Part shown: positions 19,119-27,976 of the stretch, in pieces | How the letters are laid out: each line of letters begins with the position of its first letter | Position numbering within the stretch: position 1 is the first letter of the stretch | From: JADFJB01 sp964464595 | GTDB taxonomy: Bacteria > Zhuqueibacterota > JdFR-76 > DREG01 | Assembly (NCBI GenBank): GCA_964464595.1 | Contig: CAYXGW010000009.1 | Location: 1-64,000 of the forward strand | Length of the DNA: 64,000 bases | Direction: 5' to 3' | Made by a program: the position numbers and the translations under genes | Notes under the pieces: generated by a model | Databases searched by the model: none | Seen by the model: the letters and a program-made list of their open reading frames with translations, nothing else | Told to the model about the DNA's origin: nothing

Positions 19119-20021
19119 TTAATGCGAGGTTTTAATAAATTGTTTTCGCAATCTTGAAATTTTCAAAGTCAGCTGTTCCCATTTCAATTGAATCAATAGG
19201 GGTATCATAAAAACAAATCTTGCCACGCCAAACAGAACGTAGAAAGGCACATATTTTCCATAGCCCTTTTTTGCAGCTTCAAACGAAAGTTTAAATGGAT
19301 AATAAATCAATTGATGATGAAAAATAGATTTTCTTTTATCCGGATACTTTATGATCAGTTTTGCATCACCCTTGCCATATTTTGCCCATTTTTGCAGCCA
19401 TTCTTTAAATGTCTTAGAATGCTTCCTTGCTGAATAGCCGTCTCCTATTCGCATCTTCTGATTCTGTTTCTCGAAACGGATGGCAAGGTCAGTGTCTTCA
19501 TTTCCGATCCTGCCCCAATATTTATCAATACCTACTTGCATCAGTACGTCTTTGCGATAAAGAGCCGGCCGACCAACCATATTGGTGGGTCCGGGCTTTC
19601 TGGATCGCAGGTGGTTTAACGACTCCATTGCCCGTTCCCAATAAGTTGAAGATGAATAGGAACGTGAAATTGCCTGGACAGCGGAACACTCATAGTTTTG
19701 CAAATTCTCCATTAAATTTTGCAAACAATCCGGATCCAGAACATCATCAGCATCTACAAAGGCTACATATGGCTGTTGTGCGATTTCAGCACCAATATAC
19801 CTCTGGTAGGCTAACCCTTTTCTTTCACAAACCGAAACTTTCACTCCCATTTCAGTTGCTATTTCAACGGTCCTATCCTCACTACTGCCATCTATTACTA
19901 TTATTTCAGAGGGCTTATTCCTTTCAAGCGAAGCCAGGCATTCTACAATATTCTTCTCTTCGTTGAGAGTACATACGATGGCTGAAATGGGTAAAGAATT
20001 ATTTTGATTTTCTGTCTTCAT
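19119..20021 (-). CDS. Family 2 glycosyltransferase
   Basis: A GT-A family 2 transferase of 300 residues: I-S-A-I-V-C-T-L-N-E-E-K-N-I at the start, V-I-D-G-S-S-E-D-R-T, and F-V-D-A-D-D as the DxD motif. One hydrophobic segment near residues 255-275 may dock it at the membrane. An upstream ATG at 20063 would add 14 residues and overlap the preceding gene by 23 bp. The internal ATG at 20021 fits the family's normal length better, although neither has a strong ribosome binding site. It probably adds a sugar to the same surface glycan as its neighbours; donor and acceptor are unknown. Confidence 0.85.
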   Translation of the reverse strand: MKTENQNNSLPISAIVCTLNEEKNIVECLASLERNKPSEIIVIDGSSEDRTVEIATEMGVKVSVCERKGLAYQRYIGAEIAQQPYVAFVDADDVLDPDCLQNLMENLQNYECSAVQAISRSYSSSTYWERAMESLNHLRSRKPGPTNMVGRPALYRKDVLMQVGIDKYWGRIGNEDTDLAIRFEKQNQKMRIGDGYSARKHSKTFKEWLQKWAKYGKGDAKLIIKYPDKRKSIFHHQLIYYPFKLSFEAAKKGYGKYVPFYVLFGVARFVFMIPLLIQLKWEQLTLKISRLRKQFIKTSH

Positions 20022-20040
20022 TGGAGATTTAATAAAGCAT

Positions 20041-21159
20041 TTAATTAGGAAGAAGTAGGTCATAAGCGACTAAAAGCTTATTAAAATTAACATCCCAATT
20101 TGCCCGTTCGATTGCTATTTGCCGATTAATTTCACCAATTTGGTTTCGTTCGATTGGACTCAATTTAGAAGAAAGTTGAATAATATTTGCAAATGATTCC
20201 CAATCATTCGAAGGTGCCAACCACCCATTCCTGCCAGGTTGAATCCATTCCCGATTTCCGGGGATGTCAGTAGCCACTGCAGGCAGACCTGTTGCCAGAG
20301 CCTGCAACAAAGAAATTGATGTACCGTCACTCTGAGAGCAAGTTAAATATAAATCCGCTGCACTAAAATACTCGGGTAATAACTCTTCTGGAACCATTCC
20401 CGGACAAGAAATTACTTCACTGAGATTATGTTGATTTATGTATTTTTTAATCTTACCAGCTTGTGAACCTTCACCGAGTAGCAACAATCTTAAATTACCA
20501 TTCCGAAAATAAGCCTGTCGGAAAGATTTCAAAACCACATCAATCCCATAGATTTGCTCCCAGGAACGAGTTGAGAGGATAATAAAGGTATCTTCCCACC
20601 CTAGCCTTTTTCGAAATTTAGTTGAACCAGGCATTTGCCTGAACTGGTTTAAGTCAACTCCCCAGGGAAATTGAACAATACGATCATCCGTGTAAGTGAT
20701 CAATTGCTGAACTTTATTTCGCACAGCCTTACAATCACATAAAAGCATATCCGATCGCTCCAGGGTATAGTTTGTGATCTGGCTCAATTTTTCATCTCGT
20801 TTCGCATCAATTAAAATATCAGATCCCCAGGATGCTAACATAAATGGATGAAAATCCACTGTGGCTGTTAAGTAGCCACAAGTCTGCACCGGACCCGCAT
20901 GAATCAGATCCGGTTGAATATCGGATAAAACAGATTCAAATTTTGCTAAGAGTTTTAACCAAGAATCAGTCGATCTTACGTTTTCCTTTCCTCCTGGCCA
21001 ATCTACAGAGTGAATCACTTGAGGCAAAGCTCGTTGCTCATATGGGATGTTACCATTTTCTAAGCGCAGATAAAATACTTCATAATTTGAATCAGCAAGC
21101 TTGGATAAGAAACGGTAATCATGGGTAGTATAATCCCGGCTAAAATATAATAATCGCAT
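20041..21159 (-). CDS. Family 4 (GT-B) glycosyltransferase
   Basis: A 372-residue GT-B transferase. The N-terminal half has the M-R-L-L-Y-F-S-R-D-Y opening. The C-terminal half contains the donor-binding region, with W-E-Q-I-Y-G-I-D-V-V near 190-200, L-L-G-E-G near 228, and the E-x7-E type segment S-D-G-T-S-I-S-L-L-Q-A-L-A-T-G-L-P near 275-295. The second Glu usual in this motif is replaced by Gln, which may change donor handling. No membrane segment. It is 29 bp downstream of the neuB-like gene, so it may transfer the nonulosonic acid or a neighbouring sugar (inference). Confidence 0.86.
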   Translation of the reverse strand: MRLLYFSRDYTTHDYRFLSKLADSNYEVFYLRLENGNIPYEQRALPQVIHSVDWPGGKENVRSTDSWLKLLAKFESVLSDIQPDLIHAGPVQTCGYLTATVDFHPFMLASWGSDILIDAKRDEKLSQITNYTLERSDMLLCDCKAVRNKVQQLITYTDDRIVQFPWGVDLNQFRQMPGSTKFRKRLGWEDTFIILSTRSWEQIYGIDVVLKSFRQAYFRNGNLRLLLLGEGSQAGKIKKYINQHNLSEVISCPGMVPEELLPEYFSAADLYLTCSQSDGTSISLLQALATGLPAVATDIPGNREWIQPGRNGWLAPSNDWESFANIIQLSSKLSPIERNQIGEINRQIAIERANWDVNFNKLLVAYDLLLPN

Positions 21160-21187
21160 TAAAACGAATTCCTAAAGCAACCCGCAA

Positions 21188-22255
21188 TCACTCGATCATT
21201 TCCCAAGTGATGTGTTCTCCCTTTTTTAACGTGACATTTAATGGTTTGCCAAGTAACTGGTCAATATCATAAGGGAAGACTGCATCTTTTGGAGCCGGAC
21301 GTAAAATATCAAAGGCACTTCGCTGCAGGATTGAACCCTGTTCCAAATTTCCTGAGGCCCGTAAACATCTACGTTGGACTACAACTGTGTCTCTCTCATT
21401 CTCGACGACCCTCTTATTTGTATCTCCAAGTGCATATTCCAATTCACGAGTGCGATCAACCATTTCCCGCCATGTATCATGCGTCATTGAGAACGAATGA
21501 TCCGGACCTTCTCTTTTGGTTTCATCGGTGAAATGTTTCTCAATGACTCGTGCTCCCAAAGCCACTGCTCCTAAAACCGTAGCATGTCCATAAGTATGAT
21601 CTGAAAGACCCAAGAGCAACCCAGGGAACATGGCACTGTAATTTTTTAGGACATTCAGATGAATATGTTTGAAGTTCTCTGAACTACCGGTATAATTGGT
21701 ATTGCACTGCATTAAAACCAACTGTGAGTTGATGTTAGTAATTTCTCGAACTGCTCGTTGAACATCTTTCATATCGGATGCCCCGGTAGCTAAAAGAACA
21801 GGTTTCCCTTTTTCTGCAACTTTTCGAAGCATCTCAAGCCATGTAATATCTCCCGATCCGATTTTAAAAACCTGAACAAAAGGATCCAACATGTCAACCG
21901 CATCAAAATCATATGGCGTTGAAAAGTATTCAATTCCAGCTTTATCACACTCAGTCTTTAATGGCTCTGTCCACTTCCACGGAATACTTGCATCCTGGTA
22001 CACTTCAAAAACGGATTTCTTCCATTTTGATTGATGTGACAATTGGCCATTCAGAGATTCAAAACCTACTTTACTAACAATTTTTGCTGCCTGAAAATTT
22101 TGAAACTTAACAGAATCTGCTCCGGATTCTGCTGCAAGGTGAACGAGCATCTTAGCTCGTTCTAGTTCACCATCGTGATTGGCGGAAATATCAGCAATGA
22201 AATAGGTCTGCTGATTGAGACCAATTTCCCTCTTGCCAATTTTCATTACTGGCAT
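21188..22255 (-). CDS. NeuB/PseI-type nonulosonic acid synthase
   Basis: A 355-residue synthase that condenses phosphoenolpyruvate with a six-carbon amino sugar to give a nine-carbon nonulosonic acid. The TIM-barrel part has I-A-D-I-S-A-N-H-D-G near residue 18, S-V-K-F-Q near 47, and L-S-D-H-T and E-K-H-F-T motifs. The C-terminal 60 residues form the antifreeze-like SAF domain. Which acid is made (pseudaminic, legionaminic or other) cannot be settled here. The neighbouring pseB favours a pseudaminic-like route, but the usual PseH and PseG steps are not in the window. The ATG at 22255 has an AGGAG site and overlaps the upstream gene by 65 bp. Confidence 0.9.
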   Translation of the reverse strand: MPVMKIGKREIGLNQQTYFIADISANHDGELERAKMLVHLAAESGADSVKFQNFQAAKIVSKVGFESLNGQLSHQSKWKKSVFEVYQDASIPWKWTEPLKTECDKAGIEYFSTPYDFDAVDMLDPFVQVFKIGSGDITWLEMLRKVAEKGKPVLLATGASDMKDVQRAVREITNINSQLVLMQCNTNYTGSSENFKHIHLNVLKNYSAMFPGLLLGLSDHTYGHATVLGAVALGARVIEKHFTDETKREGPDHSFSMTHDTWREMVDRTRELEYALGDTNKRVVENERDTVVVQRRCLRASGNLEQGSILQRSAFDILRPAPKDAVFPYDIDQLLGKPLNVTLKKGEHITWEMIE

Positions 22256-23177
22256 CGTGAAATTCTCCTCTCATTTCCTTAAGTTTAGATTCAAAACCAA
22301 TTACTCTTTGGTTTTTGAAATTTATCAATCCGGATGCTAAATCCGGCAAATTTATTCCTAGTGCTTGACTCACTTTATCGCAATTCAATGATGTATTCCT
22401 GGGGCGAAATGCTTTCAAATGAGCCTTTTTAACAGATATTTTTTTGACCAAGTCAGTGGAATAATCAAATATTTTTGCTAATTTAAGTGCAAATTCATAT
22501 TTGCTGCATTTTTGCGACCCGGTAACGTGATATACACCCGTTAATCTTCTTTCAATCATATCCAAAATAATCTCACACAAATCACTCACAAGAATGGGTG
22601 AAAAGTAAATATCATGAAATCCAGGTAAAATTTTCCCGGATTCCAACCTGGACAACATCCACTCACTTAAACTTTTCTTTTGCTGCATATTCCAGCCGTA
22701 AAAATTCGTTCGGAGGATTAAACTGGAATTAAATTCTTCCTGAACGATCTGTTCTCCAGAGTATTTACTTTTTGCATATTCATTCATTGGAATCGGGATA
22801 TGCTCTTCAGAATAATTTCCACGGTGCCCGGTAAATACGGAATCCGTAGAAATGTAAACAAATCGTGCATCAAGCTTATTTGCCGATCCAGCCAGATTTC
22901 GGGTTAATCCGACGTTTATTCTATGTGCTACAGTTGGGTATTTTTCACATTGATCAACATTGGTCATTGCAGCACAATGAATAATGCATTCCGGTTGAAT
23001 ATCTCGCAGCAAATTATAAACTAGATCTTTGTCTCTTAAATTAACCTGAATAGAATTCAAACCCGGGTAAACCAATTTATGATATTGGAACAGAGCAGTG
23101 ATTTTTAAATTTCTTTGACTTGCTTGCAGCACTAAATTTGCTCCCAGCAATCCACTAGCCCCGGTTATTATAATCAT
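22191..23177 (-). CDS. RmlD-like NAD(P)-dependent sugar reductase (SDR)
   Basis: A 328-residue extended short-chain dehydrogenase. It has the G-A-S-G-L-L-G-A-N nucleotide fold at residues 6-14, a catalytic S-T-D near 110 and the Y-A-K-S-K catalytic Tyr-Lys near 130-136. The closest general match is dTDP-4-dehydrorhamnose reductase. It probably reduces a 4-keto sugar nucleotide used by the glycan island. The last 40 residues have no family counterpart and run 65 bp into the neuB-like gene. The original stop has probably been lost and the protein extended, but the enzyme core is whole. Confidence 0.85.
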   Translation of the reverse strand: MIIITGASGLLGANLVLQASQRNLKITALFQYHKLVYPGLNSIQVNLRDKDLVYNLLRDIQPECIIHCAAMTNVDQCEKYPTVAHRINVGLTRNLAGSANKLDARFVYISTDSVFTGHRGNYSEEHIPIPMNEYAKSKYSGEQIVQEEFNSSLILRTNFYGWNMQQKKSLSEWMLSRLESGKILPGFHDIYFSPILVSDLCEIILDMIERRLTGVYHVTGSQKCSKYEFALKLAKIFDYSTDLVKKISVKKAHLKAFRPRNTSLNCDKVSQALGINLPDLASGLINFKNQRVIGFESKLKEMRGEFHDASNENWQEGNWSQSADLFHC

Positions 23178-23218
23178 AAAATATAAATTCTTTTTTTAGA
23201 AAAATGAAGAACGATTTA

Positions 23219-24389
23219 CTAAGATCCAAAAAAATCAATCGTTTTTGATAATGCTTCTGCCTTTCGTTCAGCTGTTTCTAAATCAAAGTAATTGGTCTTA
23301 AGTTGAAGCAATTTTGGCTGGATTTTCTCTGCAACTTGGACAAAGACCTTTAACAAATTTTTGTTTTTGGTCCGGATGAAATATGTTATTATTAAATGCA
23401 GGCTCCAGGTAAGTTAACTGCCATGCAGCATATATTCCATCCCCGCCATTCTGTAGATATTTGTCTCTAAAATCGTACCAGCTTAAATCAGAATTTTGCA
23501 ATTTTAAAACATACGACCAACATGAACGAATGCAATCTTCCGATTGATGCTGGGGCGTCAACCAATGACATCCTTCAATGGCTCCTCTGTATAGATCTGC
23601 CACTTTGATCCGCATATCAACAAATTCACTTAATCTTTCCAGTTGACCTAACGCAACTGCCGCACACAGATCTGGCATACGGTAGTTCCAGCCTGTAGAT
23701 ATATGACGAAGATATTGCGGATCCTGAATATCGGTTCGCGATATTTTCCCTTTGCCGATGCCTCCCTCAACTGCTCCGTATCCTAAACTATTTATTCTCC
23801 GAATCTTCAAAGCTAATTCTTCATCGTCGGTCGTAACTATGCCCCCTTCACCGCTTGTTATATGTTTAGAGCTTTGAAAACTAAAACTCGAAGCATGGCC
23901 GATACTTCCCATTATTTGACCTTTATAATATCCCAAAAAACATTGAGCATTGTCTTCCAGAATAAATAAATCGTTTTCCTTTGCGATTTTCATAATTGAG
24001 TTCATATCAGTAGGCAAACCGTAAATGGCAACAGGAATTATCGCTTTTGTATTGGCGGTAATACAAATTCAGTATGGATTCAGGGTCAATGTTCCAGGTG
24101 TCAGGATCTATATCCGCAAAAACCGGGGTTGCAATTGCATGCAAAACCGCAAGTGCAGTACTAGCCATTGTGAGTGGTGGAACGATTACTTCATCACCTG
24201 CACCTACAGCGGCCAGAATGGCATGCATGGTTGCCGTGCCGTTGATAAATGAAATCGCATATTTTGAGTGAAAACATCGGCAAATCTCTGCTCAAGCCGG
24301 TTGGTCATAATACAGTGTGAAGAGGTACTAAATTGGGATTCCAACACCTCCTGCACATATCGACTTTCCAATTCGGTAATTCTTTTCAT
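23219..24389 (-). pseudogene. Decayed DegT/PseC-type aminotransferase
   Basis: Pieces in different frames spell one DegT/DnrJ/EryC1 PLP-dependent sugar aminotransferase. They are M-K-R-I-T-E-L-E-S-R-Y onward, then N-G-T-A-T-M-H-A-I-L-A-A-V-G-A-G-D-E-V, then the block with the PLP-binding lysine in S-S-K-H-I-T-S-G-E-G-G, and a tail ending D-F-F-G-S. Frameshifts fall near 24270, 24062 and 23340. In nonulosonic acid routes this enzyme aminates the 4-keto sugar made by PseB or a relative. Its loss would break the local pathway unless a copy elsewhere replaces it. Confidence 0.85.
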
Positions 24390-24392
24390 CTA

Positions 24393-25181
24393 TTAATTAA
24401 CCGCTTCCTCTAGCATTTCAAAGTTATCCTGTATTGATAATTTGTACCCTTTATTCCTCTCTATCCCTTGATTAATGTTTGCTAGTGAGGTTTCAGTCTC
24501 CAGAAGATCAAGTATATCCTGCATCGAAAATTTGCCTTTATGTCCCAGCCGATCATATATTTCACGAGTAAACAGCAAATCTTCTGCATAGTCTAATGTC
24601 CAGCGATAATGAGATAAATTTCGGCCATTTTTCATAGTTCCTATTTTAAATTTATCTGGACTTTTCAAAATGTATGGAGTGACATGTTCTCTTTCTGAGG
24701 ATAATTTTTCTTCTCTCCAGGCTTTCTCCTATGCTCGAAATGAGAATACAGATACCGCTAATCCTTCCGGAAAAGAAGGATTTTTCTCTTCTTCGCTGAC
24801 AAGGTCAAATTCAAGATTTGATAGAAAATAGGTAACAAATTCATCGATGATTTGCGGATCTTTAAATGGATCATCGGCAGTTATTCGTACTATTGCAGCA
24901 GCTTCAACTAAGGTTGCGGCTCTATAAAATCGGCCCAGTACATCATTGGTGCTACCAATAAATACCTTCACACCATAGTTTAATGCTATTTGTTGTATAG
25001 CCAAATCTTCCGGCTCATTTGTAGTCGCTATTACTATTTCAGTTATTTTTGTACTCGTCTGAACTCGATCTATAATATGTGCCAACAGCGGCTTTCCGAC
25101 AATTTCGACAATTGACTTTCCCGGTAATTTTGAAGAACCAACCCGGGCCTGGATGATTCCTGTTATGTGATTTTGGTTCAT
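24393..25181 (-). pseudogene. SpsF/NeuA-like cytidylyltransferase with in-frame stop
   Basis: A 262-codon frame is intact apart from a TAG at 24729-24731 (codon 151), where the family normally has Leu (S-F-R-A-[stop]-E-K-A-W). The N-terminal part has the nucleotidyltransferase opening I-I-Q-A-R-V-G-S-S-K-L-P-G-K and the metal-binding region R-I-T-A-D-D-P. The C-terminal part continues in the same frame with Y-R-W-T-L-D-Y-A-E-D-L. This enzyme would activate a nonulosonic acid as its CMP form. Only one substitution separates it from a working gene, so the damage is recent, or the stop is an error. Confidence 0.82.
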
Positions 25182-25193
25182 CTTACTTTAGAA

Positions 25194-26213
25194 TCACCCA
25201 AACAATGGTACCAGAGTATTTAGGTGTATTTGATCACTTTGTTCTGCTAATTCGAGTAATTCACGTGTTCCCAGCCACCAATCATTCGTATCACTGCTGT
25301 ATTTGAAATTCTCATCTAATTTCCCAGGTTTACTTTTCATTCTGTTATTATTTTGATTAGAATCCTTTTGAACGACGTAAAAATCATCATATTCAACCGT
25401 TTGGTGAATTTCATCTTCGGTAAGTAAAACTTCATGAAGTTTCTCTCCCGGTCGAATACCTATTATTTCATGACGGCACTCCGGAGCAATTGCATTCGCT
25501 AAATCAACAATACGCATACTTGGAATTTTGGGTACAAATATTTCACTCCCTTGCATTATTTCCAGACATTTTATCACTAAACCAACGGCCTTGTCCAGGG
25601 TTAGCCAAAACCGGGTCATTCTTGAATCTGTGATTGGAAGAATCCCAGTGGAGCGTTTCTCTTTAAATAGAGGGATCACACTTCCCCGACTGCCAATTAC
25701 GTTCCCATATCGTACTACACTAAAACATGTGCTGCTAGCCCCGGTATAGACTTTTGCAGCGATGAACAATTTATCTGCACAAAGTTTTGTGGCGCCATAC
25801 AGGTTAACCGGATTTACTGCTTTATCACTACTCAAAGCGACAACACGCTTCACACCACAATCAATGGCGGCATCAATCACATTTGACGCTCCTAAAATAT
25901 TGGTTTTGATAACCTCCAATGGGTTATATTCCGCCGTAGGAACCTGCTTTAACGCTGCCGCATGCACCACTATATCAACATCATTAAAGGCTCTGTAAAG
26001 CCGGTCCTTGTCCCTGACATCTCCTATAAAATACCGGATTGCAGTGTTTTTATTCTCAGGGAATATTTGTCTCATTTCATGTTGTTTTAATTCATCCCGA
26101 CTAAAAATAATCAATCGGCGAGGCTGATAACGCTCCAGCATTATTTCAGTAAATTTTTTTCCAAAAGAGCCTGTGCCACCCGTAATTAATACACTAAGAT
26201 CTTTCCAAATCAT
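25194..26213 (-). CDS. pseB: PseB-type UDP-GlcNAc 4,6-dehydratase
   Basis: A 339-residue inverting dehydratase of the extended SDR family. It converts UDP-GlcNAc to the 4-keto-6-deoxy-L-altro sugar that starts pseudaminic acid synthesis. Features are I-T-G-G-T-G-S-F-G-K near residue 9, I-F-S-R-D-E-L-K-Q-H-E-M near 36-47, the active-site S-S-D-K-A-V-N-P region, and the N-L-Y-G-A-T-K segment with an altered Tyr-x3-Lys. The frame opens at 26225, but the ATG at 26213 has GGAG eight bases upstream and fits the family start (M-I-W-K-D). Its first bases are duplicated at 30.4 kb. Confidence 0.9.
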   Translation of the reverse strand: MIWKDLSVLITGGTGSFGKKFTEIMLERYQPRRLIIFSRDELKQHEMRQIFPENKNTAIRYFIGDVRDKDRLYRAFNDVDIVVHAAALKQVPTAEYNPLEVIKTNILGASNVIDAAIDCGVKRVVALSSDKAVNPVNLYGATKLCADKLFIAAKVYTGASSTCFSVVRYGNVIGSRGSVIPLFKEKRSTGILPITDSRMTRFWLTLDKAVGLVIKCLEIMQGSEIFVPKIPSMRIVDLANAIAPECRHEIIGIRPGEKLHEVLLTEDEIHQTVEYDDFYVVQKDSNQNNNRMKSKPGKLDENFKYSSDTNDWWLGTRELLELAEQSDQIHLNTLVPLFG

Positions 26214-26261
26214 ACTTTTCTCCAAATACTCATTAGTTGACTTTTATAACTCTACAGCTCC
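26161..26261. repeat. 101-bp direct repeat, copy 1 (pseB start)
   Basis: Spans the pseB start and the last codons of the truncated aldo/keto reductase. The second copy, 30406-30506, has the same length with no gaps and about 8 mismatches. A central stretch of about 45 bp is identical. Confidence 0.93.
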
Positions 26262-26564
26262 TTTGCCAGATAATATGTTACCTTCACTATTCTTTGGGAT
26301 AGAAACCTTAGTTGCCACATAGCACTCATGGAGATTCGCTAAAGCTTTGCCAATAATAGACTCACCGTTTCCGTAGGTTGGGGCCGTATCAAACAGATTG
26401 ACGCCGGCATCCGCTGTTTCCTGGATTACCCGGATAGCCTCGGTTTCAGAAGGTTGGTCATTTCCAACTGGTTGTTGAATACCGTAGGTCAAACCCAATG
26501 CAACCGTGCCTAATCCTAAGGAGGAAGCATGCAGACCTGTCTTTCCTAAGGGCTTATAGTTCAT
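26244..26564 (-). pseudogene. Truncated aldo/keto reductase
   Basis: Only about 106 residues of an aldo/keto reductase remain, against about 300 in the family. The N-terminal motifs are present: L-G-K-T-G-L-x-x-S-x-L-G-L-G-T and N-L-F-D-T-A-P-T-Y-G, which holds the catalytic Asp and Tyr. The later barrel strands with the Lys and His are missing. The frame ends in G-K-G-A-V-E-L at the 101-bp repeat, so recombination at the repeat probably removed the rest. The ATG at 26564 has a GAGA site; a TTG at 26585 would add seven residues. It is unlikely to be active. Confidence 0.78.
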
Positions 26565-26596
26565 GGCTATCTCAAATAATTTCAATTTTTGGTGAC

Positions 26597-27976
26597 TTAA
26601 GCAAAACGATAAAAGCCGCGCTGGGCAACTGGACCATAAAGTCGTTTATGAATATCTCCACGTTCGACTGCATCTGCCATTACAGAAAAGGCTTCAAAAC
26701 ACGCAGTCCTATATTCATCCACATGGTTTGATTGATGAGCGAAAGAAGGTTTAAACTGATTCCAGGCTAAAAATCCTTTCTCGAGCATTATCTGAGTAAA
26801 TAAGGTAGTCAACTCTAATTCATGGCTATTTTTCAGATTGAAATGTGCAAGCGTAGGCAAAGCTCCTTCATGGAGTTTAAGGCCATATTGCATCGCGGCC
26901 TGCCGCCAAACATCGACAACCTGATTGCCAATTTCGATTAAATGCTCAGAAACGTTATATTTCAGGTACTTACGAATCGTAGCTAATGCTGCAACGGGAC
27001 CTAATCTGTCGGTCCAATTAGTGCTGCTAATAAACGTTAACTGAGATGACTGCATCACCTTTTCAATACCGATTATCGCTGCCATTGGATAACCATTGGA
27101 CATGGCCTTGGCAAACACTGCAATGTCGGGATAAACACCGAGCAAGAGATGAATTCCACCAGACGTCATGCGAAAACCTGTAGTAATCTCGTCATAGATC
27201 AAAACTGCGCCTACCTCTGTCGCTATTTCACGAATTGCTTCTAAAAATCCTGCTTGGGGCGGATCATCCCTCTGAGGCTCCATGACGATTGCAGCCAGGT
27301 CGCTGCGATGCTCATGCACGAGCGCTTGAAGCTCCTTCAATTGGTTGTAATGAAAGGGAAATGCAGTCCCTTGTAATCCACTGGGAACACCGGCCGGGTT
27401 CAAGCCGGGCATCAGGTGATCATCCAGCTCATTTCCTTCACAGAGATTGGCAGCCAAGTACCAATCAGTCCAACCATGGTAACCACAAAAGATTATTTTG
27501 CTTCTTCGAGTATGAGTTCTAGCGATCCGAACAGCAATGGCCATAGCTTCGCCGCCCGAGCGAGCGTATCGAACCATTTGCGACCATGGATGTAATTTGC
27601 AGAGCAACTCGGCTAATTCCACTTCTTCCATTGCATTTAAAGTACACATCGAACCGTTATCTACAGCAGCTTTAATTGCTTCATTCACATCCGGATCAGC
27701 ATATCCTAAAACACAGGCCCCAACACTCATAATACTCATATCAACATAGGTGTTTCCATCCAGATCAACTACGTCGACACCCCTTGCCTGAGAATAATAA
27801 GAAGGCCACAAATCAGGTAGGAACATTTCGGGTCGTTTAGATAGCAACTGAGTGCCGCCGGGAATGAGCCTTTTTGCTCTGCGATAAAGATTCTGACCTG
27901 TGCTCACTTTCTGTCTCAATTCTTCTCCAAATCGCTGTTTTGAAGAATTATTTTTTGCTCTTTCCGTGAAGTCCAT
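26597..27976 (-). CDS. Class III aminotransferase (GSA-aminomutase-like)
   Basis: A PLP-dependent class III aminotransferase of about 460 residues. It has the I-P-G-G-T-Q substrate region near 40, the F-C-G-Y-H-G-W motif, the I-Y-D-E-I-T-T-G-F-R cofactor-ring motif, and a Schiff-base Lys in F-A-K-A-M-S-N-G-Y-P. Its relatives include glutamate-1-semialdehyde aminomutase. The position next to a cytidylyltransferase and a NeuB-type synthase points to a sugar-acid amino group instead (inference). The frame opens at 27997 and an ATG at 27976 follows a GGGGCAGAGG stretch. Either start overlaps the upstream gene by 60-82 bp, so translation is probably coupled. Confidence 0.86.
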   Translation of the reverse strand: MDFTERAKNNSSKQRFGEELRQKVSTGQNLYRRAKRLIPGGTQLLSKRPEMFLPDLWPSYYSQARGVDVVDLDGNTYVDMSIMSVGACVLGYADPDVNEAIKAAVDNGSMCTLNAMEEVELAELLCKLHPWSQMVRYARSGGEAMAIAVRIARTHTRRSKIIFCGYHGWTDWYLAANLCEGNELDDHLMPGLNPAGVPSGLQGTAFPFHYNQLKELQALVHEHRSDLAAIVMEPQRDDPPQAGFLEAIREIATEVGAVLIYDEITTGFRMTSGGIHLLLGVYPDIAVFAKAMSNGYPMAAIIGIEKVMQSSQLTFISSTNWTDRLGPVAALATIRKYLKYNVSEHLIEIGNQVVDVWRQAAMQYGLKLHEGALPTLAHFNLKNSHELELTTLFTQIMLEKGFLAWNQFKPSFAHQSNHVDEYRTACFEAFSVMADAVERGDIHKRLYGPVAQRGFYRFA

